Part shown: one piece after another, positions 8,418-17,231 of the stretch
Position numbering within the stretch: position 1 is the stretch's first letter
How the letters are laid out: each line of letters starts with the position of its first letter
Assembly (NCBI GenBank): GCA_014728035.1
Contig: WJMJ01000007.1
Location: 1-37,383, forward strand
Source of the DNA: Promethearchaeota archaeon
Lineage (GTDB): Archaea > Asgardarchaeota > Thorarchaeia > Thorarchaeales > Thorarchaeaceae
Direction: 5' to 3'
Length of the DNA stretch: 37,383 nucleotides
The notes under the pieces: generated by a model
Database searches by the model: none
What the model was told of the DNA's origin: nothing
The model's input: the letters and a program-made list of their open reading frames with translations, nothing else
Made by a program: the position numbers and the translations under genes

Positions 8418-9353
8418 CTACGGTTTGAATTCTTTTGAAAGTGCAAATGCGGTAAGAATGGATTTTACAATATCACGAGCTGCTATTGAAGCTTGTCCAG
8501 TCTTGTCTATCAAAGGATTTAGCTCTACCAAGTCAGCATAATTTGCTTTTCCAGTAGACCCACAGTGAACAAGAATTCTAACCAAGTCTTCAATGACGAG
8601 TCCACCTGATTCAGGATGCCCTATGCCAGTAAGAATCTCGGGTCTTAGAACATCTAAGTCAACTGAGATATAAAGAACATCAACTTTGATAGATATATCC
8701 GATATTTTAGAAAGTAATTCATCAATTGATTGAATGGGGCCAGTTGGATATAATTGCTCTCTCTGTTCTGGAAGAGCAGATCTCAAATCATAAGGTACAA
8801 CACAATCCAATTCAACAATACTATCATCTACTATTTTTCTTAGAGTCGTTGCATGAGAGAGATTGTATCCGCCCATATCTTCGTAATAATCAGCATGCGC
8901 ATCCAAATAGACAAGTCCAATTTTTTTTCCAGTCCCTTTTTTAATTCCTTTTACAAGAGGATAAGTTATGAAATGATCTCCACCTAGGAAAAGTAGTCTA
9001 CTTCCTATTTCAGAAAGTTTCTTTGATGCCTCCACTATATCATACATTGCTGATTCTGGTAATCTCCCAGTAACCTCCAGATCGCCGATATCTTCAAGAC
9101 TCAGTCTCTGTGAGAGTGCTTGTTCGTTGTAACAATCACCACCTGATAGTAGAGGGTAACTATGAGACCGTTCACTATCGGTAGCTGCACGTATCTTATC
9201 AGGAGCAAATCTACAACCCGGCATGTAACTTGAAGTCAAGTCATATGGAACACCCAAAATACCCACATCAGCATATCCAGTTTCAGGAGGTCTTATACCG
9301 AAGAAGCTTTTCTCTAGTTTAAGAAATCCATTGAGCTCATCCTTCAAAAACAT
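8418..9353 (-). CDS. Agmatinase/arginase-family ureohydrolase
   Basis: This 311-residue enzyme belongs to the ureohydrolase family, which removes urea from guanidino compounds with two manganese ions. All metal ligands are in place: H127 in GGDHF, D151/H153/D155 in DAHAD, and D232/D234 in SVDLD; E277 in VELNP is the conserved late acidic residue. Agmatinase (putrescine formation) is the commonest archaeal role, but arginase, guanidinobutyrase or other guanidino hydrolases cannot be separated by these motifs. The substrate-loop region reads LSHATTL where many members have a conserved S-H-G, so specificity may differ. It has its own upstream region with a TATA-like TTATATTTA near 9390-9398. Confidence 0.85.
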   Translation of the reverse strand: MFLKDELNGFLKLEKSFFGIRPPETGYADVGILGVPYDLTSSYMPGCRFAPDKIRAATDSERSHSYPLLSGGDCYNEQALSQRLSLEDIGDLEVTGRLPESAMYDIVEASKKLSEIGSRLLFLGGDHFITYPLVKGIKKGTGKKIGLVYLDAHADYYEDMGGYNLSHATTLRKIVDDSIVELDCVVPYDLRSALPEQREQLYPTGPIQSIDELLSKISDISIKVDVLYISVDLDVLRPEILTGIGHPESGGLVIEDLVRILVHCGSTGKANYADLVELNPLIDKTGQASIAARDIVKSILTAFALSKEFKP

Positions 9354-9404
9354 TAGAACACAAGAATATCTGATTTTTGTTAATTGATAAATATAATGAA
9401 ATGA

Positions 9405-9438
9405 AAAAAATAAGAAGAAGAGGCTCCAATAGGAGCCT
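9405..9438 (-). terminator. Terminator after the secreted-protein gene
   Basis: A perfect 7-bp stem (AGGCTCC 9421-9427, GGAGCCT 9432-9438) with a 4-base loop is followed, on the minus strand, by cttcttcttattttttt. It lies 10 bases past the stop at 9449. Confidence 0.7.
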
Positions 9439-9448
9439 ATTTCATTTT

Positions 9449-11101
9449 CTAAACTTCGTAAAGTCCACCGCCGCCTCCGCTTCCTTTGGCAAGACGGGCA
9501 ATTTGGATAACACCTACTAATGCAACAAGACCAATGATTCCCGCTGTGTATGGCATTCCATCCATTATCCCTTGAAGAATAATAGAGCCAGCATCTGCTT
9601 GAACTAGTAGAGTTTTTCTACCATCTTCCTTGACGAAAGTATTAGTTTCATATTCGTAAGATAGAGCTGCTTTGGGGAACGTATAACTTCCTTCATTGGG
9701 ACAAGTAACCGTGTATGTAAGTGTGACACTATCCCCTGCGGCTATGGTTGACCAGGTATCTGAAGTCGAACCATCAATTACGGGAGTAGTGTATAGACCT
9801 GCAAAACCTGTATCATTAACCATGACATTGGAAATAGCAGTGTCTCCGTTATTGGTGATAGTCAGCGTTACTTGTGTAGATCCACCAGTACCAATGATTG
9901 CAGGTTCAAAAGTTCTCACAAGAGAGATATCTGGCGGAAACTCATCTTCATCGAAATTAAGGATATAGTCACTCTGTACTCCAAGAGCACTGGCATTCCA
10001 AAATACCATTCCTGTTGTGTTATCATACATAGTTAACTGTTCATCATAGGGAGTATAACTAGTTACATTGACAGAAGACGGGAGAATACCCAATACTATG
10101 GACCAGCCATCAGATATCGGAGTGAAGCTATCCATCCCTAACAAGTCTCCAATACTCAAAGAAGTTGATGTTGACGAAACAACTTGTTCACCGGTATAAC
10201 CAGCTGCTGTAATAGCAACGGATCCAGTCAGTCCTTCAGGAAGTTGAGCCATCGTGAATGGTGACTCATCTGAGAAGACTGGTATTGATTCACCTCCTAA
10301 GATACCGGAAAAAGCGTTATAGACAGCTTCTATATCCGGAATCAACACCATTCCAGAAGCAGAAGCTTCTGCCTCGGAAAATTTGGTTTGATCGATATCA
10401 CCTAGGAATCCAGCATCGTTCATGACACTAAACATTGCTTGAGTATAATGAGAGAAGCCACTAGTTTCTTTGTAGATGAATACATCTATTGAATCAAAAG
10501 GTAAAGTTACATTTGCATCTGGTGGGAAAAGACTCTCATCAATTCGCAATGAGTAAACTTCTTGAAAAGCAAATTGGAATGTGGTAGAATAATGACTCAA
10601 AACAGCTCCCATTCTCTGTTGAGATGTTGCTAGGTCTAGATTGAGATACACTCCAACCATGAGACTGAATTCTCGTCCTAGAATATCGACAATATCTTCA
10701 GTGCCAAATCCTCCATCAAATTGCAATGCTGAGTATCCAGTTGCATATGCAGTTGGATCGCCCATACCACCAGTTGAACCAAGAAGCTCGAAAACATAAT
10801 CGAGCATCTCACCTTGTGTAGATAACATTACTAAAGCCATCATATCATCATACATGGCATCTTCGGTGTTCAAACTAGCCGATGGTATTCCTAATTGTCC
10901 GTAAACTACAGAGCCGACTCCGCCGCTATCTACGTGGGTCAGCACTACTTCTGCTCCATTTTCGAGCAGTTCGGGTAGAATTTCCTCCGGGTTAAGATCC
11001 TGAGCGATAGCAAAACTATCTCCATGTCCTGCTGCTACTACAGCAGGTGCAAAAGCCAGGAAACTAATCAGAAGAATAACTGTTGCGTGCTTGTATTTCA
11101 T
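9449..11101 (-). CDS. Secreted, C-terminally anchored protein with CARDB-like domain
   Basis: The 550-residue product has a clear signal peptide (residues 1-23, cleavage near VVAAG). A long unrecognised extracellular region follows, then a beta-sandwich of CARDB/DUF11 type at about 390-500 (TVTLTITNNGDT-like strands and SVTLTYTVTCP). One transmembrane helix (about 520-538) and a GSGGGGGLYEV tail finish it. It is therefore a type I surface protein. It begins 3 bases after the end of the upstream membrane-protein gene and has AAGGAGG about 11 bases before its ATG, so the two are co-transcribed and may act as a membrane complex. The ligand is unknown. Confidence 0.75.
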   Translation of the reverse strand: MKYKHATVILLISFLAFAPAVVAAGHGDSFAIAQDLNPEEILPELLENGAEVVLTHVDSGGVGSVVYGQLGIPSASLNTEDAMYDDMMALVMLSTQGEMLDYVFELLGSTGGMGDPTAYATGYSALQFDGGFGTEDIVDILGREFSLMVGVYLNLDLATSQQRMGAVLSHYSTTFQFAFQEVYSLRIDESLFPPDANVTLPFDSIDVFIYKETSGFSHYTQAMFSVMNDAGFLGDIDQTKFSEAEASASGMVLIPDIEAVYNAFSGILGGESIPVFSDESPFTMAQLPEGLTGSVAITAAGYTGEQVVSSTSTSLSIGDLLGMDSFTPISDGWSIVLGILPSSVNVTSYTPYDEQLTMYDNTTGMVFWNASALGVQSDYILNFDEDEFPPDISLVRTFEPAIIGTGGSTQVTLTITNNGDTAISNVMVNDTGFAGLYTTPVIDGSTSDTWSTIAAGDSVTLTYTVTCPNEGSYTFPKAALSYEYETNTFVKEDGRKTLLVQADAGSIILQGIMDGMPYTAGIIGLVALVGVIQIARLAKGSGGGGGLYEV

Positions 11102-11104
11102 TTA

Positions 11105-11584
11105 TTAAAAGTCCTCCTTAGGTCGTATAGTTGCTCCGATGATACCAGCTACAATAACAACGATAACCGGTGTTAGTGCCCAGATAGCAACAGAAAATAT
11201 TATAGACCCTATATCAGGGCCTCCGCCACCTGAACTCAAAGCTACCAGAAGTTCATCGAAAATGTCTTGCACTAAAGGTACTGATAATAAATCTAGAATA
11301 GACCCACCTTCAGGTATTGGTGGAATGGAATTAAGATTGATTCCAGTTGTTATTAGTTGTACAACACAAAATGCAAGTATTCCTAAGCAAGTTAGCCAAG
11401 TCATTAAGCCAACTACAAAAGCACCCTTCTTTGTACCAGCAATAATTCCGCCAAGTAGTCCTGCTCCAATCCAAACAGCAAGCATTATGAAGTTGCTGAG
11501 CGGATTGACCAGAACGGCATTTACCATTACTAGTGTTGGGCGAATGTAGTTTCCTAATTCGGGGGCTAACCATTGGATAATCAT
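11105..11584 (-). CDS. Multi-spanning membrane protein (true start probably 11677)
   Basis: From the first canonical start (ATG 11584) this is 159 residues with three hydrophobic segments: SNFIMLAVWIGAGLLGG, a WLTCLGILAFCVV stretch and a C-terminal WALTPVIVVIVAGIIGA. No family was recognised. The frame stays open for 31 more codons upstream and encodes a fourth hydrophobic helix (WLAATGVVLAAAWFLLP). An excellent GGAGGT lies 7 bases before an in-frame ATT at 11677, with no ATG, GTG, TTG or CTG between. I think translation starts there (190 residues), but keep the canonical start for the coordinates. It leads an operon with the secreted protein that follows. Confidence 0.65.
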   Translation of the reverse strand: MIIQWLAPELGNYIRPTLVMVNAVLVNPLSNFIMLAVWIGAGLLGGIIAGTKKGAFVVGLMTWLTCLGILAFCVVQLITTGINLNSIPPIPEGGSILDLLSVPLVQDIFDELLVALSSGGGGPDIGSIIFSVAIWALTPVIVVIVAGIIGATIRPKEDF

Positions 11585-11684
11585 GTTAAATCCTTCAGGT
11601 AGTAAGAACCATGCTGCCGCTAGAACGACACCTGTAGCTGCTAACCAACCAAAGTATTTACTTCCAAAAGCGCTAATGTTTAGT

Positions 11685-11690
11685 ACCTCC
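11685..11690 (-). promoter_or_regulatory. Strong ribosome binding site pointing to an ATT start
   Basis: The minus-strand GAGGAGGT, core GGAGGT at 11690-11685, is spaced 7 bases from an in-frame ATT (11677-11675). It is 100 bases from the first ATG, too far to serve it. Confidence 0.6.
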
Positions 11691-12030
11691 TCTAATAGGA
11701 TTTCACTTGATTATAGGTTGTTATCAGCTATTATTAACCTTTGGTGATTTAGATGATTCGAAATATCGATAGTGATAATATTATAACCTGAACATGGTTT
11801 ATTTGCTGTCTTCATCTATAGCCTGACATTAAGCTTGTGAGAAATTTTTGAAAAGTAATAATGATAAACATGGATCTTATTCAAAAAATGATTCTATATA
11901 TCAAAAAAATACAATCACATATTATTGCCATAAAAGCAGTACATAGTTTTTTGCAAATTATTTAAATGAGTATTATTTTTCAGCATATATAGGCAAATTG
12001 AGCGGATAACCTCAATTGGAGGAACTATAA
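11691..12030. other. Divergent intergenic region with promoters for both sides
   Basis: No convincing gene was found. For the rightward gene, CATATATAGG (11984-11993) is a TATA box and GGAGG (12018-12022) sits 8 bases before the TTG start at 12031. The short CCTC (12010-12013) could pair with that GAGG. For the leftward gene, AT-rich TATA-like elements occur near 11712-11717 and 11780-11790. A 31-codon frame at 11870-11965 is AT-rich and lacks a ribosome binding site. Confidence 0.45.
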
Positions 12031-14019
12031 TTGAAAGCACGCATTAAGTTACTTATTCTATCGGTTTTATGTCTGGCAATTCTAAATTCACAGCAATTTT
12101 CATTAGTATCAGCAATAGCACCACCACCCCCTCCAGGAGGTGGAACTACTTATCGAATGTATGGATATATTAAGCAGAGTGGGACGGGTGCCCCAATATC
12201 GGGCGCTTTAGTCAAATTCTATGGTTCGGGGTATAACTATCTTGGTCAAGAGCTTACAGATAGTAATGGATACTTCAACTATTACAAGTCGCTCTCAATG
12301 AGCTATAGTTATGTCCAAATACGTGTGACTAAATCGGGATATAATCCAGTCCAAAAGAATGCATATTTATCATCCTCAAGATACTATTTTGGTTCAACAT
12401 ATATGACCAGAATGAATTCATATCATGTTCATGGAATCATCAAGGATGATGGTACTAATAGTGGAGTAGGAGGAGTTCAAGTTAAAATATATGGGAGTTT
12501 AGTTAGCAGCAGTACTTTCTCCTATGTCACAACAAAATCTACTAGCTCCGATGGAAGCTTTTCATATTCATTCTATTCAAACAATGATTATGATTATTTC
12601 AGAATTGACCTTTCTAAGGATGGTTATTCAACGAAAATCAAATATCAATCTGTAACAGCATCAGAGTGTGATTTTGGGATTGTACCTTTCAATAACATAG
12701 CAAGAAAGCTTGCTCTTGTTATAGGAATATCTGATTATCAGGAATCATCCATTACAGACTTGAATTATTGTGATGATGATGCTAATGATTGGTATACATA
12801 TCTTACTCAACAAGGTTCTTACGACTTGGTTTATGTACTGGGTGATGCAACTTCATCTTACATACATATTGATGGAATCGCCACAGAAGCAAATATCAAG
12901 CAATATATCAGTAATATGATATCTATTGCAGATTACAACGATGAATTAGCTTTGATCTTTTCAGGTTTTGGAGTTGCACATTCCACTGCAGATGTAGGTT
13001 TTGCAGCGTATGATTATGATGGAAATGGTGGTGAACTAGGGCTACTAAATGACCATGAATTCAATCCGTTATTAGATAACTTTGATGGAACAAGAATCAA
13101 TATCTTCTTTGATTTTGGTTATTCCGGAGGAATGTTGGATGACTTAGAATCAACGAGTTCAGATCCAGAAATATACGTTGTAACAGCAGTTGGAGAGATT
13201 TGGAACGCAAACCCATTAGCTAAGCAATCGATTGAGAGAGAAGGGATTTATCCTTTCACGGAAAATGGTTGTTGGACTTGGTATTTCCTACATCAAGCCT
13301 TAATTTCACAAGGCATAACTGATTGGCAGGATGCTTATGACGCCGCAATGATAGAATTCGATGCAGACTGGACTACTCATATGAATGGTCCTATGATGCC
13401 TAGAGAGTTCCTCGTGGACGAAGTAGAAAAAATTGCAGTATTTTGGTGGTCAAGTATAGTCGGAAATGATTACTTAATCCAATATATTTCAGATATCATG
13501 GAAGATGAGGGGTATACTATCTTCTACAATTTCAAAGATACTCATGATTTCACTTCAGATTTCAATCAAGTAGAATCATATGAAGATGCCAATGATATAA
13601 TTTTCATTTACATTACGGGACATGGATTTACAAACCTAGTTAATTCTTATGTAGAAATTAATGCGGACCTGTTCCCTTTGGTTTTAGCATCGGATGTATT
13701 TCGATCAAATGTAGATAGGTTAGATAGCAATAGAGTAGGGGTTCTTGTCGATTCTTGTTTCAGCGGATGTTGGGTAACGAATATGATTGGTAGTGGATGT
13801 CTAATGATTTCATCCGCCGATCAATTACATTTTGCTAGTGGAACAAGTGATAATATTGGCACTTTTACGTACTTCTTTTACCCTCCAATAGATAACGACG
13901 GGATGAATGCACTAGAAGCTTTCAATATAGCCTGCGATCAGTTGCAGGTTGCACAGGGTAGTAACTACCAGAATCCTCAATACATTAATGAATGTACGAT
14001 TCATTCGTTTTTTGATTAA
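12031..14019 (+). CDS. Secreted protein with tandem caspase-like domains (first degenerate, second intact)
   Basis: The 662-residue product has a signal peptide (about 1-29), a proline-glycine stretch, and two carboxypeptidase-regulatory/CnaB-like beta domains (about 40-115 and 125-215). Two caspase-like (clan CD) domains follow. The first (about 226-440) begins KLALVIGISDYQ and has the right layout, but its catalytic positions read SGFG (F313 for His) and DFGYSGG (G363 for Cys), so it should be inactive. The second (about 467-662) has TGHG (H531) and DSCFSG (C576), the His-Cys dyad. The TTG start is supported by GGAGG 8 bases upstream and a TATA box. No C-terminal membrane helix is seen, so it is probably released or held by other contacts. 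Substrate unknown; an outer-surface cysteine protease is the inference. Confidence 0.8.
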   Translation: MKARIKLLILSVLCLAILNSQQFSLVSAIAPPPPPGGGTTYRMYGYIKQSGTGAPISGALVKFYGSGYNYLGQELTDSNGYFNYYKSLSMSYSYVQIRVTKSGYNPVQKNAYLSSSRYYFGSTYMTRMNSYHVHGIIKDDGTNSGVGGVQVKIYGSLVSSSTFSYVTTKSTSSDGSFSYSFYSNNDYDYFRIDLSKDGYSTKIKYQSVTASECDFGIVPFNNIARKLALVIGISDYQESSITDLNYCDDDANDWYTYLTQQGSYDLVYVLGDATSSYIHIDGIATEANIKQYISNMISIADYNDELALIFSGFGVAHSTADVGFAAYDYDGNGGELGLLNDHEFNPLLDNFDGTRINIFFDFGYSGGMLDDLESTSSDPEIYVVTAVGEIWNANPLAKQSIEREGIYPFTENGCWTWYFLHQALISQGITDWQDAYDAAMIEFDADWTTHMNGPMMPREFLVDEVEKIAVFWWSSIVGNDYLIQYISDIMEDEGYTIFYNFKDTHDFTSDFNQVESYEDANDIIFIYITGHGFTNLVNSYVEINADLFPLVLASDVFRSNVDRLDSNRVGVLVDSCFSGCWVTNMIGSGCLMISSADQLHFASGTSDNIGTFTYFFYPPIDNDGMNALEAFNIACDQLQVAQGSNYQNPQYINECTIHSFFD

Positions 14020-14027
14020 CATATTAG

Positions 14028-14069
14028 AGATGCAACCATTGCAGTTGCATCTACTCTCTTTTTTATTTG
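14028..14069 (+). terminator. Terminator of the caspase-like gene
   Basis: A perfect 9-bp stem (AGATGCAAC 14028-14036, GTTGCATCT 14044-14052) with a 7-base loop is followed by a T-rich run. Confidence 0.7.
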
Positions 14070-14143
14070 AATCTGGTAAACAACTAGATTCAAAATGCTG
14101 ATATAGCTGATAACCAATGTACTAAAATAGCCCAATAACAGAG

Positions 14144-14157
14144 TGATTAGTTAATCA
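14144..14157. promoter_or_regulatory. Palindrome upstream of the winged-helix gene
   Basis: TGATTAGTTAATCA has two perfect 6-base arms around GT. It lies about 27 bases before a TATA-like CAATATATG (about 14183-14191) and 78 bases before the regulator ATG. It could be the operator of that regulator, but short AT-rich palindromes occur by chance. Confidence 0.3.
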
Positions 14158-14234
14158 AATAACATACAAGTTTTGAGGGTGTCAATATATGTGTCATCCG
14201 AAACACAAGTAAGTACATAGTCGGTTGTTCGAAT

Positions 14235-14585
14235 ATGAGTAATGAGGATAAGCTACGCACGATATATGAATTGATACAGCTTATGTCGTCCTTGAACGAC
14301 ACAAGAAGAGCAATCTTACTTGCGCTGTCTCATATCTATCCACGGAGCGTCAGTGGAGTTCAGCTATCCAAGCTGATTGGATATAGTGGAAAGTCACGAA
14401 GCCTGTACCGCGGAGTCTTATCACATCTGACAGAGGACAAGTTAATCCGAATAGATGAGCTTACTCCTAAGCTATATGCTATAAGGGTAAACAACGAACA
14501 TCCCTTGCTGAAGGTTCTTGTTGACCTCTGTAGAACATACGGTGAAGATGCACTGAAAATATATGAAGAAGCACTTGAGGACTGA
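14235..14585 (+). CDS. Winged-helix DNA-binding protein
   Basis: This 116-residue protein fits a single winged-helix domain. A helical N-terminus is followed by RRAILLALSHIYPRSVSG, a turn and recognition helix (QLSKLIGYSGKSRSLYRGVL), then a wing (KLIRIDELTPKLYAI). The C-terminal helix could mediate dimerisation. The exact family (ArsR/PadR-like) is not clear. It ends 2 bases before the next gene, so the two are surely co-transcribed, and the regulator may control that membrane protein. No ribosome binding site is evident before the ATG. Confidence 0.7.
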   Translation: MSNEDKLRTIYELIQLMSSLNDTRRAILLALSHIYPRSVSGVQLSKLIGYSGKSRSLYRGVLSHLTEDKLIRIDELTPKLYAIRVNNEHPLLKVLVDLCRTYGEDALKIYEEALED

Positions 14586-14587
14586 AA

Positions 14588-15178
14588 ATGAATCGTCTAC
14601 TATGCCATGCAAAAGCCCTATATCGGGACCGCCAGAAAATAGCGGTTGCTGCACTAGTAGTAGTCTTCTTCGCTACTATATATCTCTTGTACAGTCCTGG
14701 AATCTATTCTTTTGCTCAAGAACCACCAAGTTGGTTCCCAGATGGATGGACTCAAGGTATTGAAGTTGTGTACTCATTCAATTCTGTTGGATTCTTCCTT
14801 GCTTTCGCACTCATGGTATTTGTCTATGGTTTCTGGTCATGGGCATTTCTACCAGCACCTGCAGTAGCATATACTGTTAAGACGCTAAAAGGTATTTTTG
14901 GACAATCAACAGAAATCAAACAAAAGATTGGAAAACGATTCAGGATAAACCTAGATTCAGATAAATATGTGGATGTCAAATGTAGAGTTCAAGAACAGTC
15001 CTCTGGAGAGTGGTTTGTCTATCACCTCAGATCATCACCATTGAATCCAGCTACTTTAGAGGATGTTGCGCTCCGTCATGGAATGACAATTAGGAATAAC
15101 AGATTCACCACATGGATTTCAAGCGATGAATTACATCATCGAGTCATGCTGATGGTAAAAGCAATGAGTGCTGTTTAG
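14588..15178 (+). CDS. Two-helix membrane protein with cytoplasmic C-terminal domain
   Basis: The 196-residue product has hydrophobic segments at about 19-36 and 67-90 separated by a Trp/Pro-rich loop of about 30 residues (SWFPDGW). A soluble basic domain of about 100 residues follows, with mixed alpha/beta character (KRFRINLDSDKYVDVKC, WFVYHLRSS). I do not recognise the family. It is tightly linked to the winged-helix gene upstream (2 bases apart), a pattern seen for membrane proteins paired with a dedicated regulator. No function is claimed. Confidence 0.65.
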   Translation: MNRLLCHAKALYRDRQKIAVAALVVVFFATIYLLYSPGIYSFAQEPPSWFPDGWTQGIEVVYSFNSVGFFLAFALMVFVYGFWSWAFLPAPAVAYTVKTLKGIFGQSTEIKQKIGKRFRINLDSDKYVDVKCRVQEQSSGEWFVYHLRSSPLNPATLEDVALRHGMTIRNNRFTTWISSDELHHRVMLMVKAMSAV

Positions 15179-15643
15179 AGAATATACTCCGAGTTCTCAT
15201 TTCAATATTCATTTCTCGTAAAGATGAGATTATGACCGCCCATTCTGGTTGATCGGTATCCTAGTTACAGTTGAAGACCGAAGAACAAGTTGTCCATATC
15301 TGGATTGCCATAATGGAATTGAACCAAAGCAGTCAGATGCTCAATGTGACAAACATGAATAAACACTTACCACAGAAATGAATAATTCAGTGTTGAGCAT
15401 CCGACTATGAGAATTAGTAATAATCCGATTTTAAGTCTTATCCGTTGATTCTTCTTCCACAAGGTGAGTCAAGGACACGATCTTGAGTGTTGAGTAAAGA
15501 GAGAGAATGTTTAGACACAAATCATATTAGAAATGAGTTTGTCTTGTACTTCTCATTATCAGAACCAAATTTCAATTAATCCACTGTTGTCTTATTAATG
15601 ATTGAACACTCCAATTGAGTACTGGTGAATTGGAGACGTAGAT
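15179..15643. other. Gene-free region with two inverted repeats
   Basis: No open frame or tRNA was found in 465 bases. A 9-base inverted repeat (GATGCTCAA 15336-15344; TTGAGCATC 15393-15401) encloses 48 bases and could be part of a structured RNA or leader. The last 35 bases hold the hairpin listed separately at 15609-15635. Confidence 0.4.
15609..15635 (+). promoter_or_regulatory. Hairpin overlapping the ribosome binding site of the kinase-like gene
   Basis: CTCCAATT (15609-15616) and AATTGGAG (15628-15635) are perfect complements around an 11-base loop. The right arm contains the GGAG placed 8 bases before the ATG at 15644, so folding would hide the ribosome binding site. Such hairpins can give translational control; here that is inference. 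Confidence 0.45.
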
Positions 15644-17167
15644 ATGCCCTTGAAAAAACTTCAAAACATTACAGAATATGTCATGTACATAGTTTTTGGG
15701 GTTTCTCAATTAGCATTGATTCTTGCTTTGGTTAATTATACTTCATGGGGATATCCGAGTCAAGAAGTATTCTATGCATATCAATCACTAATAATCACAG
15801 CTTTCATGAGTACGTCATGTGTTGTAGCAGCTTATTCTTTCGTTTTCTATTACCAAGAGAGTAATATCAGAAATTATATTTTAGGAGTTACCAGTATTGC
15901 CTTGGTTCCAACATCATTCATCTTTCTTGTAGGATATCCAGGATTTCCAATTCCAAACTTTATTGAGCCACATGCTTTCAAAGTCCAATTAATGCTAATC
16001 ATTTTGGGATTGATTATCGGTTCTGGATTGTTCTTCTGTTCAATTTTAAATTACTACTCAAAACCAAAATTGCGTGAGAAAGTCTTCTTAGTCATAATGG
16101 ATTTCTGCCTGCCCATACTTGCTATAGCAATAAGTCTTATCCCGAATTCGGTAATGGACCAAATTCTTTCATCCTCGATTCTGCATGCTTTTGCGTGGGG
16201 AATCGAATTTCTGCTACTTGGTTTAATTTTAACTGCGCTTTACAGATTTGCAAAAAATTGGAAACTCCGAAGCAATTCCATTCCTACAGGTATCATTCTA
16301 TTTCTTGTTTGTTTCCTGATGTGTCTGTTAATTCTAGCATTGCCATATGGATGGGGGCATATCTCTGAGATTGTTGTAATGGCCGAAGTGTTTCTTGGGT
16401 ATGCTTTAATTGCCATGGGCCTTACAGCAACAACGATAACAGATCCTCACAGAGGTTTATCTTCAATTATAAGAGAAAAAACGACAGAACTAGAACGTTC
16501 ACGGTCAGAGAGTGATTTTTACCTAAATATTTGGGGTCATGAACTTGGTAATACCCTCCAAGGTGTAATTTCTTATTTAGAACTCATCCGCATGAAGAAA
16601 GATGAAAAATCTTCAGCAGAAATGGAATCCATAGCATTAGAACTAGCACAGAGAGCTACCAGGATTGTACGTGAGGTCTCGGAACTTGCTCTGATAAAAC
16701 AGGAACAAGTTGTTCTTCATTCGATTGATGTCATAGAAACAATTTCAGAAACAGTTTCGTATATGCAAGAAGAAATGAAATTGAAGTTCAAGGCGAATAT
16801 TTCAATTCCCACAACACCCGTGAAGGTTCAGGCTGATTCACTGTTTGGTCAAATCTTCATTCATTTATTCAGAGTAATAATTGATCGTTCTCCGAGTACA
16901 CCTGAAATTTTCATCAAAATCAGTCTTGACAGAGAAGATGTGGTAATTCAAGTGACAGATAGCTCACGTACTCTTCCAGACTCTGCTGTTGATTTTCTAA
17001 TGAACCGAATAACTGCTACAGAAGGATCGATCAACTTGGGTTTGTTCATCATTAAAAATCTCGTTGACAGATATCATGGTGAAATATTATATAACCAATC
17101 GAATGGAAAAAACCACCTCTCTATTATTTTAAAAAATGATAGAACAAAACGAGGACTAAATTTCTAG
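15644..17167 (+). CDS. Membrane histidine-kinase-like sensor with eroded ATP site
   Basis: Eight hydrophobic helices fill residues about 10-262. A cytoplasmic helix leads into a HisKA-type H-box with GHELGNTLQG (phosphoacceptor H299). A HATPase-type domain follows (about 400-500). In it the N-box asparagine position reads valine (HLFRVIIDRS, V411), the G1 region reads VTDSSRTLP without the usual glycines, and only the G2-like INLGLFIIKNLVDRYHG is well kept. ATP binding and autophosphorylation are therefore doubtful; it may be phosphorylated by another kinase or act as a scaffold. No response regulator is adjacent; a roadblock-like gene starts 64 bases downstream. The start is fixed by GGAG 8 bases upstream. 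Confidence 0.75.
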   Translation: MPLKKLQNITEYVMYIVFGVSQLALILALVNYTSWGYPSQEVFYAYQSLIITAFMSTSCVVAAYSFVFYYQESNIRNYILGVTSIALVPTSFIFLVGYPGFPIPNFIEPHAFKVQLMLIILGLIIGSGLFFCSILNYYSKPKLREKVFLVIMDFCLPILAIAISLIPNSVMDQILSSSILHAFAWGIEFLLLGLILTALYRFAKNWKLRSNSIPTGIILFLVCFLMCLLILALPYGWGHISEIVVMAEVFLGYALIAMGLTATTITDPHRGLSSIIREKTTELERSRSESDFYLNIWGHELGNTLQGVISYLELIRMKKDEKSSAEMESIALELAQRATRIVREVSELALIKQEQVVLHSIDVIETISETVSYMQEEMKLKFKANISIPTTPVKVQADSLFGQIFIHLFRVIIDRSPSTPEIFIKISLDREDVVIQVTDSSRTLPDSAVDFLMNRITATEGSINLGLFIIKNLVDRYHGEILYNQSNGKNHLSIILKNDRTKRGLNF

Positions 17168-17231
17168 TGTGTTGAATTTAACCAAAATATCCCTATTAAT
17201 AGAAATGTATCAAAATAACAGGGAATAAGAA

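Noticed and set aside
11870..11965. 31-codon open frame before the caspase-like gene
   Set aside because: AT-rich, Ile/Lys-dominated, without a ribosome binding site; expected by chance in this composition.
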